Of a stretch of 64,000 nt of DNA, positions 37,143 to 48,912 are shown one piece after another. This DNA comes from Mesorhizobium sp. YIM 152430 (GTDB taxonomy: Bacteria; Pseudomonadota; Alphaproteobacteria; Rhizobiales; Rhizobiaceae). A program made the translations under genes and the position numbers. Each line of letters opens with the position of its first letter. The stretch's first letter is position 1. Under the pieces are notes generated by a model. The model did no database searches. It saw only the letters and a program-made list of their open reading frames with translations, and was not told the DNA's origin. The DNA is taken from the NCBI RefSeq assembly GCF_029210365.1, contig NZ_JARGES010000055.1:124001-188000 (forward strand). Direction: 5' to 3'.

Positions 37143-38026
37143 TGGCCGCTCACCCGCAACCGACCTCCGCCATGCAGGTCGTGCTCGGCGCGATCCAGCT
37201 TCCGCGCAACTGGCGGCTGGGTTTCGGCCCGATCCTCGCGGCCATCGTGCTCGTCCTGATCGTCATTGCCACCGCGTCGGCCTATCTCTACGTGCCGCAC
37301 AATCCGATGAGCATGGACGCCCTCCAGCGCTTGAAAGGCCCGAGCGAAACCTACTGGCTCGGAACCGATCCATACGGCCGCGACCTCTTTTCGCGCGTCA
37401 TGGTTGGCGGCCAGGTTTCGCTTCTGATCGGCATCGGCGCGGCCATCGTTTCGGTCATCATCGGCCTCCTGATCGGTCTCGTTTCCGGCTTCTTCCGCCT
37501 GGCCGACGCCATCATCATGCGCATCATGGATGCGCTGATGGCGATCCCGTCGATCCTGCTCGCCATCGCGCTGGTCGCGCTCAACGGGCCGAGTATCTGG
37601 TCGGTGATCTTCGCCATCACCATTCCGGAAATCCCGCGCGTGGTGCGGCTCGTGCGCTCCGTCGTCCTGTCGGCGCGCGAGGAACCCTATGTCGAAGCCG
37701 CGATCGCGCTCGGCTCGTCCATGCCGAAGATATTGTGGAAGCACCTGATGCCGAACACGCTCGCCCCGCTCATCGTCCAGGGCACCTATATCTGCGCCTC
37801 GGCGATCCTGACCGAAGCGATCCTCTCCTTCCTCGGCGCGGGCGTTTCGACCGAAATCCCGACTTGGGGCAACATCATGGCCGAGGGTCGCCTGTTCTTC
37901 CAGATCAAGCCGGAACTCATCTTCTGGCCGGGCCTGATGCTGTCGCTGTGCATCCTTTCGATCAACCTTCTCGGCGACACCGCGCGCGATCTGCTCGACC
38001 CGCGTCTCAAGAAGCGGGAGGCTTAG
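37142..38026 (+). CDS. ABC transporter permease (DppC type)
   Basis: 294 residues; the ATG shares its A with the stop of the previous gene, indicating coupled translation. DppC features: N-terminal segment before GTDPYGRDLFSRVMVGGQVSL, and the EAA loop EPYVEAAIALGSSMPKILWKHLMPN. Six membrane segments. Second half of the transport channel. Confidence 0.93.
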   Translation: MAAHPQPTSAMQVVLGAIQLPRNWRLGFGPILAAIVLVLIVIATASAYLYVPHNPMSMDALQRLKGPSETYWLGTDPYGRDLFSRVMVGGQVSLLIGIGAAIVSVIIGLLIGLVSGFFRLADAIIMRIMDALMAIPSILLAIALVALNGPSIWSVIFAITIPEIPRVVRLVRSVVLSAREEPYVEAAIALGSSMPKILWKHLMPNTLAPLIVQGTYICASAILTEAILSFLGAGVSTEIPTWGNIMAEGRLFFQIKPELIFWPGLMLSLCILSINLLGDTARDLLDPRLKKREA

Positions 38027-38029
38027 CCG

Positions 38030-39703
<1,674 letters not shown>

Positions 39704-39732
39704 CCGCCGCCCCAGCATTAAAGGAGACCGAC

Positions 39733-40893
39733 ATGCCGACATTGCCGCGGATAGCCGAATACGCCGACGAACTCACCGCCATCCGGCGCGACTTCCACGC
39801 CAATCCCGAGATCGGCTTCGAGGAGACGCGGACCGCCGGCATCGTCGCCGAAAAGCTGAAATCCTGGGGCATCGAGGTCCACACCGGCATCGGCAAGACC
39901 GGCGTGGTCGGCGTCCTTCAGGGCAAGGGCGGCAGCGAGCGCGCGGTCGGCCTTCGCGCCGACATGGACGCGCTGCCGATGGACGAGGAGACCAACCTTC
40001 CCTGGCGCTCGACCGCGCCCGGCAAGTTCCACGGCTGCGGCCATGACGGCCACACGACCATGCTGCTCGGCGCCGCGCGCTACCTCGCCGAAACGCGCGA
40101 CTTTTCCGGCAAGGCCGTCTTCATCTTCCAGCCGGCCGAAGAAGGCCTCGGCGGCGCCCGCGCCATGCTTGCCGACGGCCTCTTCGACAAGTTTCCGTGT
40201 GACGAAATCTACGGCATGCACAACAATCCGATGGCCGCCCCCAATAAGGTCGGCGTTAAGCCCGGACCGGCCATGGCGGGCTCCACCTTCTTCGATATCT
40301 ACGTCAAGGGCGTCGGCAGCCATGGCGCGATGCCGCACCATTCCAAGGACCCGATCGTCGCGGTCACCTCGCTTGTCCAGTCGCTGCAATCGATCGTCAG
40401 CCGCAACGTTCCGGCGGTAAAGCCCGCCGTCCTGTCGGTCACGCAGATCCATTCCGGCTCGGCCTATAATGTCGTGCCCGACAAGGCGGTCATCTGCGGC
40501 ACGATCCGGTATTTCGACGACGAGGTGAAGGATTTGATCCACGCCCGCATCCGCGACATGTGCGAGGGCTATTCGAAGATGTTCGGCATCGAGGTCAAGC
40601 CGGATCTGCGCGAGATTTTCACCGTGCTGATGAACGACGACAAACTTTCCGAAACCTATCTCGAAGCGGCATCCGACATCGTCGGAATCGACAACATCAC
40701 CAACGAGAACGAGCTTGTGATGGGCTCGGAGGACTTCGCCGACATGCTCAAAGCCGTGCCCGGCGCCTATTGCACCATCGGCCATGGCGGCGACGTGCCG
40801 GTTCACAATCCCGGCTTTATCTTCGACGATGCGATCCTTCCCGTCGGCGCCAGCGTCATGGCCCGCATCGTCGAAAAACGCCTGCCGCTTTGA
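39733..40893 (+). CDS. M20D amidohydrolase (hippurate hydrolase / N-acyl amino acid deacylase type)
   Basis: 386 residues from ATG 39733 with AAGGAG upstream. The dinuclear metal site is visible: HGCGHDGH (Cys, His), QPAEEG (Glu-Glu), YGMHN (His), and a C-terminal His in GDVPVHNPGF. The family removes acyl groups from amino acids or splits dipeptides and indole conjugates. As the last gene of the transporter operon it probably processes the imported substrate. Confidence 0.92.
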   Translation: MPTLPRIAEYADELTAIRRDFHANPEIGFEETRTAGIVAEKLKSWGIEVHTGIGKTGVVGVLQGKGGSERAVGLRADMDALPMDEETNLPWRSTAPGKFHGCGHDGHTTMLLGAARYLAETRDFSGKAVFIFQPAEEGLGGARAMLADGLFDKFPCDEIYGMHNNPMAAPNKVGVKPGPAMAGSTFFDIYVKGVGSHGAMPHHSKDPIVAVTSLVQSLQSIVSRNVPAVKPAVLSVTQIHSGSAYNVVPDKAVICGTIRYFDDEVKDLIHARIRDMCEGYSKMFGIEVKPDLREIFTVLMNDDKLSETYLEAASDIVGIDNITNENELVMGSEDFADMLKAVPGAYCTIGHGGDVPVHNPGFIFDDAILPVGASVMARIVEKRLPL

Positions 40894-40898
40894 TCTGA

Positions 40899-41046
40899 GG
40901 GACCCCCACCCTTTATCCCTCCCCACAAGGGGGAGGGAGACCTGCACGCCGCGTTTCCATTTCGGCTTCGAGCCTGGCTGACGGAAAGAGCGCAACGTGA
41001 ATGCCCTCCCTCCCCCTTGTGGGGAGGGATAAAGGGTGGGGGTCCC
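40899..41046. repeat. Large palindromic intergenic repeat (RIME-like)
   Basis: Two perfect 41-base inverted arms (40899-40939 and 41006-41046) flank a 66-base centre. Arms are C/G-tract rich (GGGACCCCCACCC ... GGGGGAGGG). It sits between two M20 genes. Its form and motif style match the mobile mosaic repeats scattered through rhizobial genomes; family membership is from memory, the arms are seen directly. Confidence 0.8.
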
Positions 41047-41088
41047 CTTCGAAAAAAACCGTCAAACACGCGATGCCAAGGTGACCCC

Positions 41089-42219
41089 ATGAACATCAAC
41101 GCCCTGCCCTTCGACGCCGACGCCATCCTCAACGGCCTCAAGCCCTGGATCGAGTGCGAAAGCCCGACCTTCGATGCTGCCGCCGTCGACCGGATGATGG
41201 ACCTTGCCAGCTACGACCTCGCCGCCGCCGGCGCCGAGATCGAGCGCATTCCAGGCCGCATGGGCTTCGGCGGATCGGTGCGCGCGCGCTTTCCGCACAA
41301 GGATTTCGGCAAGCCCGGCATCCTGATTTCCGGCCATCTCGACACGGTTCACCCGGTCGGCACGCTCGAAAAGCTGCCCTTCCGCCGCGAAGGCAACAAG
41401 GCTTACGGCCCCGGTATTCAGGACATGAAGGGCGGCAATTTTGTCGCCGTCGAGGCCATCCGCCAACTGGCGCTCGCCGCCATCGACTGCCCGCTGCCGG
41501 TCACCGTTCTGTTCACGCCCGACGAGGAAGTCGGCACGCCGTCGACGCGCGAACTGATCGAGATGGAGGCGCGCAAGAACAAGTATGTGCTCGTGCCCGA
41601 ACCCGCCCGCCCCGACGGCGGAGCCGTCACCGGCCGCTACGCCATCGCCCGCTTCAACCTGAAGACCGAGGGGCGCCCGAGCCATGCCGGCTGGGCGCTC
41701 GGCGAAGGCCGCTCGGCCATCGCGCTGATGGCGAAGAAGCTGCTCCAGGTCGAGAAGATGACCACCGACGACTGCACCTTCTCGGTCGGCGTCATCCATG
41801 CCGGCCAGTGGGTCAACTGCGTCTCGTCAGAATGCCGCGCCGAAGCCCTTTCCATGGCCAAGCGCCAGGCCGATCTCGACCGCGGCGTCGAGGCGATGCT
41901 CGCCATGGCGACCGAGGAGAACGACGTCCGCTTCGAGGTCACCCGCGGCGTCACCCGTCCCGTCTGGGAGCCCGATGCGGGCACGATGGCGCTTTACGAA
42001 ATCGGCCGTCAGGTCGCCGCCGACATCGGCTTCGACCTGACCCATGGCAGCGCCGGCGGCGGATCGGACGGCAATTTCACCGGCGCGCTCGGCATTCCGA
42101 CACTGGATTCCATCGGCGTGCGCGGCGCGGGCCTGCACACATTGAACGAGCATATCGAAGTCGACAGTCTCGTCGAGCGAGCGCGCCTGATGGCCGGGCT
42201 GCTGATGCGCCTCGAATAG
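41089..42219 (+). CDS. M20A peptidase (carboxypeptidase G2 / ArgE-DapE type)
   Basis: 376 residues from ATG 41089 with AAGGTG upstream. The zinc site reads GHLDTVHP, the bridging Asp GIQDMKGG, the catalytic Glu-Glu TPDEEVG and the C-terminal His AGLHTLNEH. Glu/Asp residues in GGGSDGN also match. The family hydrolyses the C-terminal amino acid of small peptides or folate-like conjugates. It probably works with the upstream M20D enzyme and M81 hydrolase. Confidence 0.92.
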   Translation: MNINALPFDADAILNGLKPWIECESPTFDAAAVDRMMDLASYDLAAAGAEIERIPGRMGFGGSVRARFPHKDFGKPGILISGHLDTVHPVGTLEKLPFRREGNKAYGPGIQDMKGGNFVAVEAIRQLALAAIDCPLPVTVLFTPDEEVGTPSTRELIEMEARKNKYVLVPEPARPDGGAVTGRYAIARFNLKTEGRPSHAGWALGEGRSAIALMAKKLLQVEKMTTDDCTFSVGVIHAGQWVNCVSSECRAEALSMAKRQADLDRGVEAMLAMATEENDVRFEVTRGVTRPVWEPDAGTMALYEIGRQVAADIGFDLTHGSAGGGSDGNFTGALGIPTLDSIGVRGAGLHTLNEHIEVDSLVERARLMAGLLMRLE

Positions 42220-42254
42220 GGCGAAAGCCCCTCGCGCCCGATTGCCAGAACATC

Positions 42255-42853
42255 CTAGACGGCTTGGCTGTTGCAATGGGCATCGACCACGCGCTGCACC
42301 ATCGGGGCGTAGTGGGCGAAACCGGGTGTCTCCATGTCCGCGATCTTGCCGGCATCGTCGAGATGCCGGACCCGGACGATCTCGTTGACGTTGGGATTGC
42401 GTTCGAACGCCCTGACTTCGTCGGCATTCATCGGCCCGCCCTGGAGCTTCAGCGAATGGATCGACGCCGCCGACAATTGCCCGAAATAGGCGGGATCGGT
42501 GGCACAGATATAGCGCTTCGCAGCGACGTGGTGGCGCACACAATCGACAACGAGGCTCGGGAAGAAGCGCTCCAGCACCGCTGCGCCTGCCTCCTCGTGA
42601 TGTTTGTCATGAGTGTCGTCCATCGAAAACGTGCCGAACTCGCTGGTGAAATGGCCGATATCATGCAGCAACGTCGCGACGATGATGATTTCCGGCTCGC
42701 CCTGCCGTTCGGCAAGATAGGCCCCTTGCAGCATGTGTTCGGCCATCGTCACGGGTTCGCCGAGATATTCCTCGCCGCCGCGACGCTCGAAGATGTCGGC
42801 CAGAAACGCGACGATCGTTTCCGGCGTCAGCTTGTCGGGATCGGGCTTCGTCA

Positions 42854-42854
<1 letters not shown>
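42255..42854 (-). CDS. tmpB: HD-domain mixed-valence diiron phosphonate oxygenase (TmpB/PhnZ-like)
   Basis: 199 residues; start ATG overlaps the tmpA stop (ATGA). Probable reaction: oxidative C-P bond cleavage of a 1-hydroxyphosphonate to a carboxylate plus phosphate. The HD site is complete: His40 (AEHMLQ), His64-Asp65 and His68 (LLHDIGH), His82-His86 (THDKHHEEAG) and a late His in RHHVAAKRY. PhnZ substrate-gating Tyr/Glu occur as Tyr30 and Glu33 (YLGE). The association with a gamma-butyrobetaine-like dioxygenase favours TmpB, acting on the hydroxylated trimethylammonio compound, over PhnZ. Confidence 0.8.
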
Positions 42855-44077
<1,223 letters not shown>

Positions 44078-44078
44078 T

Positions 44079-44094
44079 CATATTCGATGATATG
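44079..44094. promoter_or_regulatory. Operator-like palindrome between tmpA and lysR
   Basis: CATAT / ATATG arms with a TCGATG centre in the 103-base divergent region, 15 bases before the LysR ATG. It fits a LysR-type T-N11-A box and is a candidate site for control of both genes. Confidence 0.5.
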
Positions 44095-44108
44095 ACCCCA
44101 AATCGATT

Positions 44109-44984
44109 ATGTCTCTGGATCGACATCAACTGCCGCCGCTCGAATGGATACGCGTTTTCGAGGTGGCTGCGCGGCTCGGCAGCTTCACGGCCGCGGCCAA
44201 CGAGTTGGGGCTGACGCAGGCCGCGGTCAGTCAACGCATCCGAAACCTGGAACTTCACCTTGGCGCTCAGCTCTTCACGCGCCAGGCACGCGGCGTCATC
44301 CTCTCGACCCAAGGCGAATCGTGGCTGCCCCATGTGCAGGACGCGCTGGCCCAGCTCCTGCACAGCGCGGCAAATCTGTTCGAGCAGCCGCGCCGCAAGA
44401 TCACCATCGCGGCTTCCGGCTCGGTGATCGAACTCTGGATCGTCCCGCGTCTGGGCGAAATCGCGCGCCGTCTGCCCCATGTGCAGCTTTCGCTGGAGAC
44501 CATTCAGCATATGCCGGACTATCAGCGTCTCGAAGCCGATTTCGAGGTTCGTTTCGGCACGGGCAACTGGCCGGACCGCGAGGCGAGGCAACTCTTCAAG
44601 GAGGAACTGGCCCCGATGGCGTCGCCAGCCCTGCTTTGCGATCCGTCAAGATCCTGGCATGACCATCCGCGTATCGCCACGTCCGGCCCAAGGGCAGGCT
44701 GGCGTGACTGGGCGAGCGCGATGGCCGAGCCTGCGCCATCCGTACCGACGCTCCGCTTCGACACCTTCGTTCAGTCTTTGAGAGCCGCCGAGTCCGGCGC
44801 CGGCGTTCTGCTGGCATCCTTGCCGCTGTGCAGCGACGCGATCACAGCCGGAAGCCTGCGGCGACTGACGGAACGGACCCTGCGGATGGAGACAGGCTAT
44901 TGGGTAACCTGGCCGAAAGATCGACCGCCCTTCGCCGAACGAGCGCCCTTGATCCAGTGCCTCGCCCCGACCATCGGACCATGA
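44109..44984 (+). CDS. LysR family regulator of the tmp genes
   Basis: 291 residues. N-terminal winged helix (about 8-68, LPPLEWIRVFEVAARLGSFTAAAN and LTQAAVSQRIRNLE) and an effector-binding domain (about 92-285). Divergent from tmpA-tmpB, the usual position for a LysR activator that responds to the pathway substrate. Effector identity is inferred only. Confidence 0.9.
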   Translation: MSLDRHQLPPLEWIRVFEVAARLGSFTAAANELGLTQAAVSQRIRNLELHLGAQLFTRQARGVILSTQGESWLPHVQDALAQLLHSAANLFEQPRRKITIAASGSVIELWIVPRLGEIARRLPHVQLSLETIQHMPDYQRLEADFEVRFGTGNWPDREARQLFKEELAPMASPALLCDPSRSWHDHPRIATSGPRAGWRDWASAMAEPAPSVPTLRFDTFVQSLRAAESGAGVLLASLPLCSDAITAGSLRRLTERTLRMETGYWVTWPKDRPPFAERAPLIQCLAPTIGP

Positions 44985-45322
44985 TCCGTCGAACCAGCTT
45001 CGAAGGTGGCGTCTGAGCCGATCAGCGGGGAGCGGACCGAAGATCGCGAGCAGCCCGTCATTTTCCTAGCGATCGGCCACCCCAGAGCCTTCCTTTTGAC
45101 CGCCCTGCGCCTTCGTGTCGGTCTCCGTCACCGGATTAACTCGCAAACGGGACGACCCCATGAGCGCCGCAACTCACTGGAAATGCAAGGATGTTTTACG
45201 TCGTCCCGTGACCATCGAGGGGCGCTCGAAGAAAGACGCAGGCCATTCGGAGACCCATTCCGCGTCAAGCGCCCAGTCTCCGAAGGGCGGATGGCCCTGC
45301 CAACGCCCTTTGAAACAAAAAG
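44985..45322. other. Gap of about 340 bases without a supported gene
   Basis: Short ORFs are present on both strands but have no ribosome sites or family resemblance and overlap the tRNA or its terminator. No further feature was seen. Confidence 0.5.
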
Positions 45323-45342
45323 AAAAAAGCCCCACTCGGGGA
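45323..45342 (-). terminator. Terminator of tRNA-Ser
   Basis: Minus-strand stem CCCC-GAGT-GGGG followed by CTTTTTTCTTTTT, 27 bases beyond the tRNA 3' end. Confidence 0.7.
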
Positions 45343-45368
45343 CCGTGGACGGGTTCGGCTTCTGAATG

Positions 45369-45458
45369 TGGCGGAGGGAGTGGGATTCGAACCCACGGAG
45401 ACATTGCTGCCTCGCCGGTTTTCAAGACCGGTGCCTTAAACCGCTCGGCCATCCCTCC
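45369..45458 (-). tRNA. tRNA-Ser (anticodon UGA)
   Basis: 90 bases with a genome-encoded CCA. Acceptor GGAGGGA pairs with TCCCTCC, discriminator G. The anticodon loop CTTGAAA is closed by CCGGT/ACCGG, giving UGA. The long class II variable arm (CGAGGCAGCAATGTCTCCG) and the GTTCGAATC T-loop confirm serine identity. Confidence 0.97.
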
Positions 45459-45482
45459 ACTGCTGATGAATGCAGCAGCAGG

Positions 45483-45512
45483 CATTTAGGTGATCCGGCC
45501 CGCAGCGGTCAA
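45483..45512 (-). promoter_or_regulatory. Promoter of tRNA-Ser
   Basis: TTGACC (45512-45507), 18-base spacer, TAAATG (45488-45483), 24 bases before the tRNA 5' end on the minus strand. Confidence 0.65.
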
Positions 45513-45613
45513 CATCTGCGTTCGCCCCTTGCGACACCCGGCGCCAGCGCTATGTTGCCGTTCCTATCGGAGAACACGGTCGCGATGGATGCGCGGCCTT
45601 TCAAGGGGCGGGC

Positions 45614-46585
45614 ATGACGGCTGGGAGCAAGACGGACATCGACCACGAGCTTTTGAAGAAGGTGGTCGAAGGGATCGCTGTCGAGATCGGCAATGCAACC
45701 GAATGGGGCAAGGCGGCCGACTACATTCCCGAACTCGCCAAGGTCGACATCAAGCAGTTCGGCATCGCCGTCCTGACGCGCGACGGCCAGATGATCGACG
45801 GAGGCGCGTCCGGGACGCAGTTCTCGATCCAGAGCATTTCCAAAGTCTTCGCGCTGACGCTTGCGCTGAAGCTTCATGGCGACAAGGTGTGGAAGCGCGT
45901 CGGCAAGGAGCCCTCGGGCGACCCCTACAACTCCATCGTCGACATGGAGCGCCACAAAGGCATCCCGCGCAATCCCTTCATCAATCCCGGCGCTCTGGTC
46001 GTCGACGACATGCTGCTCGACGGCCAGACCGGCGACGGCATTCCAGATACGGTGCGCGACTTCATCGCCGAGATGATCGGCGATGGCGAGATCGGCATCG
46101 ACGAGGACGTCGTCAGATCCGAGCACACATCCGGCTATACCAACAGGGCGCTCGCCAATCTGGCGAAGTCCTTCGGCAATCTGCACCACGAAGTCGATGA
46201 CGTGATGCACATCTATGTGCGCCAGTGCGCCGTTGCACTTTCCTGCCGGCAACTCGCGCGTGCCGGACGCTATCTGATGCTCGATCGCGAGGACATGGAT
46301 TCCAGGGTCTCGAAGGCAGACGCCGAGCGCGCGCGCCGGATCAATGCGATCATGCTGACCTGCGGCCAGTATGACGGGTCGGGAGATTTCGCCTACCGCG
46401 TCGGCCTGCCCGCGAAAAGCGGCGTCGGCGGCGGCATTCTGGCGATCGTGCCGAACACGGCGTCGATTGCGGTCTGGTCGCCCGGCCTGGACGAGAACGG
46501 CAATTCGCTTCTCGGCACGCTGGCACTGGAACGCCTGTCGCAGCGCATGGACTGGTCCATCTTCGGCGCCATCCGCCGCGTCTGA
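45614..46585 (+). CDS. glsA: Glutaminase A
   Basis: 323 residues. Serine-dependent beta-lactamase-like fold enzyme hydrolysing L-glutamine to glutamate and ammonia. The catalytic Ser74-x-x-Lys77 lies in FSIQSISKVF. Other family blocks are present: PSGDPYNSIV, PRNPFINPGAL, and GVGGGILAIVP. Cytosolic; may support ammonium release and acid tolerance. The next gene starts six bases after its stop. Confidence 0.96.
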   Translation: MTAGSKTDIDHELLKKVVEGIAVEIGNATEWGKAADYIPELAKVDIKQFGIAVLTRDGQMIDGGASGTQFSIQSISKVFALTLALKLHGDKVWKRVGKEPSGDPYNSIVDMERHKGIPRNPFINPGALVVDDMLLDGQTGDGIPDTVRDFIAEMIGDGEIGIDEDVVRSEHTSGYTNRALANLAKSFGNLHHEVDDVMHIYVRQCAVALSCRQLARAGRYLMLDREDMDSRVSKADAERARRINAIMLTCGQYDGSGDFAYRVGLPAKSGVGGGILAIVPNTASIAVWSPGLDENGNSLLGTLALERLSQRMDWSIFGAIRRV

Positions 46586-46591
46586 CCGGCC

Positions 46592-47338
46592 ATGTCGCTG
46601 ATCTTCGATCATATCGCCGGATTGAACTCGGCGCGCCCTTGGGGACGGGTGCTCGACGCGGGGACCGGCATCAACTCGCTGCGCTGGCTACGCGGCCTGC
46701 CCGCCGACGAACTGACAGCCGTCACCGGCGCCGATCTGATGGTCCGGCGCATTCGCGATGCGCTAGGTCCCTCGCCTGCCAACGAAAAGATCGTGACGGG
46801 CAACTGGGCCGATCCGGACTTCCTTTCAGGCAAGCGTTTCGACACGGTCGTCGCCGATTATCTCATCGGCGCCATCGACGGCTTCGCGCCCTATTTCCAG
46901 GACGAGATGATCGGGCGGCTGCGCCAGCTCACCGCCGGCCGTCTCTATCTCGTCGGGCTCGAACCCTATGTGGTGGAAAAACCGGGGACGCCGGCCGGCG
47001 AGATCGTGTTCAGGATCGGCCGCCTGCGCGACACGTTCCTGCTCTTGTCGGGTCAAAAGCCCTATCGCGAGTTTCCTCTGGTATGGGTGGAAAAGCAGCT
47101 TGCCGCCGCAGGCTTTTCCATCGTTGCGACGAAAAGATTTCCGATCCGCTACCGCGCCCGTTTCGTCAATGCCCAGCTCGACATGTGCGTGAACCGGCTG
47201 CACCTCGTGCCGGACGATCTGCGTTCCGCCCTCGCCGCTCATGTCGAGACCCTTCGCGCGCAGGCGCTGGCGCTCGAAACGCGGCTCGACGGGCTGCGTT
47301 GCGGTTTCGACTATGTCATCACCGCCGAACCTTGCTGA
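46592..47338 (+). CDS. SAM-dependent methyltransferase-like protein
   Basis: 248 residues. A Rossmann-like fold with motif I as VLDAGTGINSL and the acidic VTGADL strand, then VVADYLIGAID. The C-terminal part shows no recognised domain. Probably a class I methyltransferase of unknown substrate. Close spacing suggests cotranscription with glsA. Confidence 0.75.
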   Translation: MSLIFDHIAGLNSARPWGRVLDAGTGINSLRWLRGLPADELTAVTGADLMVRRIRDALGPSPANEKIVTGNWADPDFLSGKRFDTVVADYLIGAIDGFAPYFQDEMIGRLRQLTAGRLYLVGLEPYVVEKPGTPAGEIVFRIGRLRDTFLLLSGQKPYREFPLVWVEKQLAAAGFSIVATKRFPIRYRARFVNAQLDMCVNRLHLVPDDLRSALAAHVETLRAQALALETRLDGLRCGFDYVITAEPC

Positions 47339-47375
47339 TCCGCACATTTTCGTGAGTGGAAACGACGACTTGCAC

Positions 47376-47405
47376 CGATCCGGTCTGCACGCTTCCGCGT
47401 AAAGG
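47376..47405 (+). promoter_or_regulatory. Candidate RpoE-type (ECF) promoter for phrB
   Basis: CGATCC (47376-47381), exactly 18 bases, TAAAGG (47400-47405), 47 bases before phrB. This resembles the Rhodobacter RpoE consensus TGATCC-N18-TAAGA. GATCC is common in this genome, so chance is not excluded. Confidence 0.45.
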
Positions 47406-47451
47406 AAGGCATTGATCCGCAACGGTTCGCACAGGACACGCTTCCCGACAG

Positions 47452-48912
47452 ATGGCATCCACAGACCGCACGCGCACAAGACCCGCGCTCGTCCTCTTCC
47501 GTCACGATCTTCGGCTGGCCGACAATGGCGCGCTCCGCGCCGCCGTCGACAGCGGCAGGCCGGTCGTGCCCGTCTTCGTCTTCGACGAGATGAGCGAGGG
47601 CGTGCGCAAGATTGGCGGCGCGCGCCGCTGGTGGCTGCATCACTCGCTGGAGGCCCTCGCCGCCTCGCTGAAGAAGGCCGGCGCCGAACTCGTCCTGCGC
47701 GCCGGACCGATGGCGGATGTGGCCGCCGATCTGGTGAAGGAAACCGGAGCCGGGGCGGTCTATTGGAACCGGCGCTACGATCCGCCGGCCATCGCCGCCG
47801 ACAAGGAGATGAAGTCCCGCCTGGGCGAGGGCGGCATCGAGGCGCAAAGCTTCGACGGCCATCTCCTCCACGAGCCCTGGCAGGTGAAGACCGGAACCGG
47901 CGGCTATTACAAGGTCTATACGCCGTTCTGGCGCGCGCTGACGGCGGAGATCGATCCCCGCGCGCCGGTCGCGCGCCCGCGCGAGATCGCGCCGTTCGCC
48001 GGAAAGGTGAAATCAGAGAAGCTTGCCGGCTGGAAGCTGCTGCCGACGAAGCCCGACTGGGCCGGCGGCCTTCGCGAGACCTGGCAGCCCGGCGAGGACG
48101 GCGCGCATCAGGCGCTCGACGCATTCCTGTCTGGCCCGATCAAGGGCTATGGCGAAAACCGCGACCGGCCCGATTTCCACTCCACCTCGCGCCTGTCGCC
48201 TTATCTGGCCCATGGCGAGATCACGCCGTTCCAGATCTGGCACGCACTCGAAACCCGCAGGATCGACGCTGCGTCCGGCGACGTGGAAAAATTCCGCAAG
48301 GAGGTCGCCTGGCGCGAATTCTCCTATCACCTTCTCTTCCACAACCCCGATCTGGGCGCGACCAACTTCAACCGCGACTTCGATGCCTTCGCCTGGAAGA
48401 AGGACGCGAACGCGCTTCACGCATGGCAGCGCGGCCAGACCGGCTATCCGCTGGTCGATGCCGGGATGCGGCAATTGTGGCAGACGGGCTGGGTTCACAA
48501 CCGGGTCCGCATGGTCGTCGCGTCCTTCCTGGTCAAGCATCTGTTGCAGGACTGGCGCGCCGGCGAAGCCTGGTTCTGGGACACGCTGGTCGATGCGGAC
48601 CCCGCCAACAACACGGCGAGTTGGCAGTGGGTCGCCGGCTCGGGCGCCGACGCCGCCCCCTATTTCCGCGTCTTCAACCCCACGCTCCAGGGCGAAAAGT
48701 TCGATCCGCACGGCAAATATGTTCATGAGTTCGTGCCAGAACTGGCAAGACTCAAGTCAGGCGATCTCCACGCCCCCTGGACCGCCTCGAAGGACGCACT
48801 ATCCGCTGCCGGTCTGAAACTCGGAACCGATTATCCCGTAGCTATCGTCGACCATTCCAGCGCCCGCGACCGGGCGCTTCAGGCCTACCAGCAGATGCGA
48901 GGGAATTCATGA
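47452..48912 (+). CDS. phrB: Deoxyribodipyrimidine photolyase (class I CPD photolyase)
   Basis: 486 residues. Flavoprotein that repairs cyclobutane pyrimidine dimers using blue light. The N-terminal photolyase domain (about 12-140) binds an antenna cofactor; the FAD domain (about 210-480) has TSRLSPYLAHGEITPFQI, WREFSYHLLFHNP and the signature WFWDTLVDADPANNTASWQWVAGSG. Photolyase genes belong to the singlet-oxygen regulon in Rhodobacter. The stop overlaps the next ATG (ATGA), so it is the lead gene of a coupled cluster. Confidence 0.95.
   Translation: MASTDRTRTRPALVLFRHDLRLADNGALRAAVDSGRPVVPVFVFDEMSEGVRKIGGARRWWLHHSLEALAASLKKAGAELVLRAGPMADVAADLVKETGAGAVYWNRRYDPPAIAADKEMKSRLGEGGIEAQSFDGHLLHEPWQVKTGTGGYYKVYTPFWRALTAEIDPRAPVARPREIAPFAGKVKSEKLAGWKLLPTKPDWAGGLRETWQPGEDGAHQALDAFLSGPIKGYGENRDRPDFHSTSRLSPYLAHGEITPFQIWHALETRRIDAASGDVEKFRKEVAWREFSYHLLFHNPDLGATNFNRDFDAFAWKKDANALHAWQRGQTGYPLVDAGMRQLWQTGWVHNRVRMVVASFLVKHLLQDWRAGEAWFWDTLVDADPANNTASWQWVAGSGADAAPYFRVFNPTLQGEKFDPHGKYVHEFVPELARLKSGDLHAPWTASKDALSAAGLKLGTDYPVAIVDHSSARDRALQAYQQMRGNS

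Noticed and set aside
45006-45489. Short ORFs in the gap before and across tRNA-Ser
   Set aside because: They overlap the tRNA and its terminator and have no ribosome sites.
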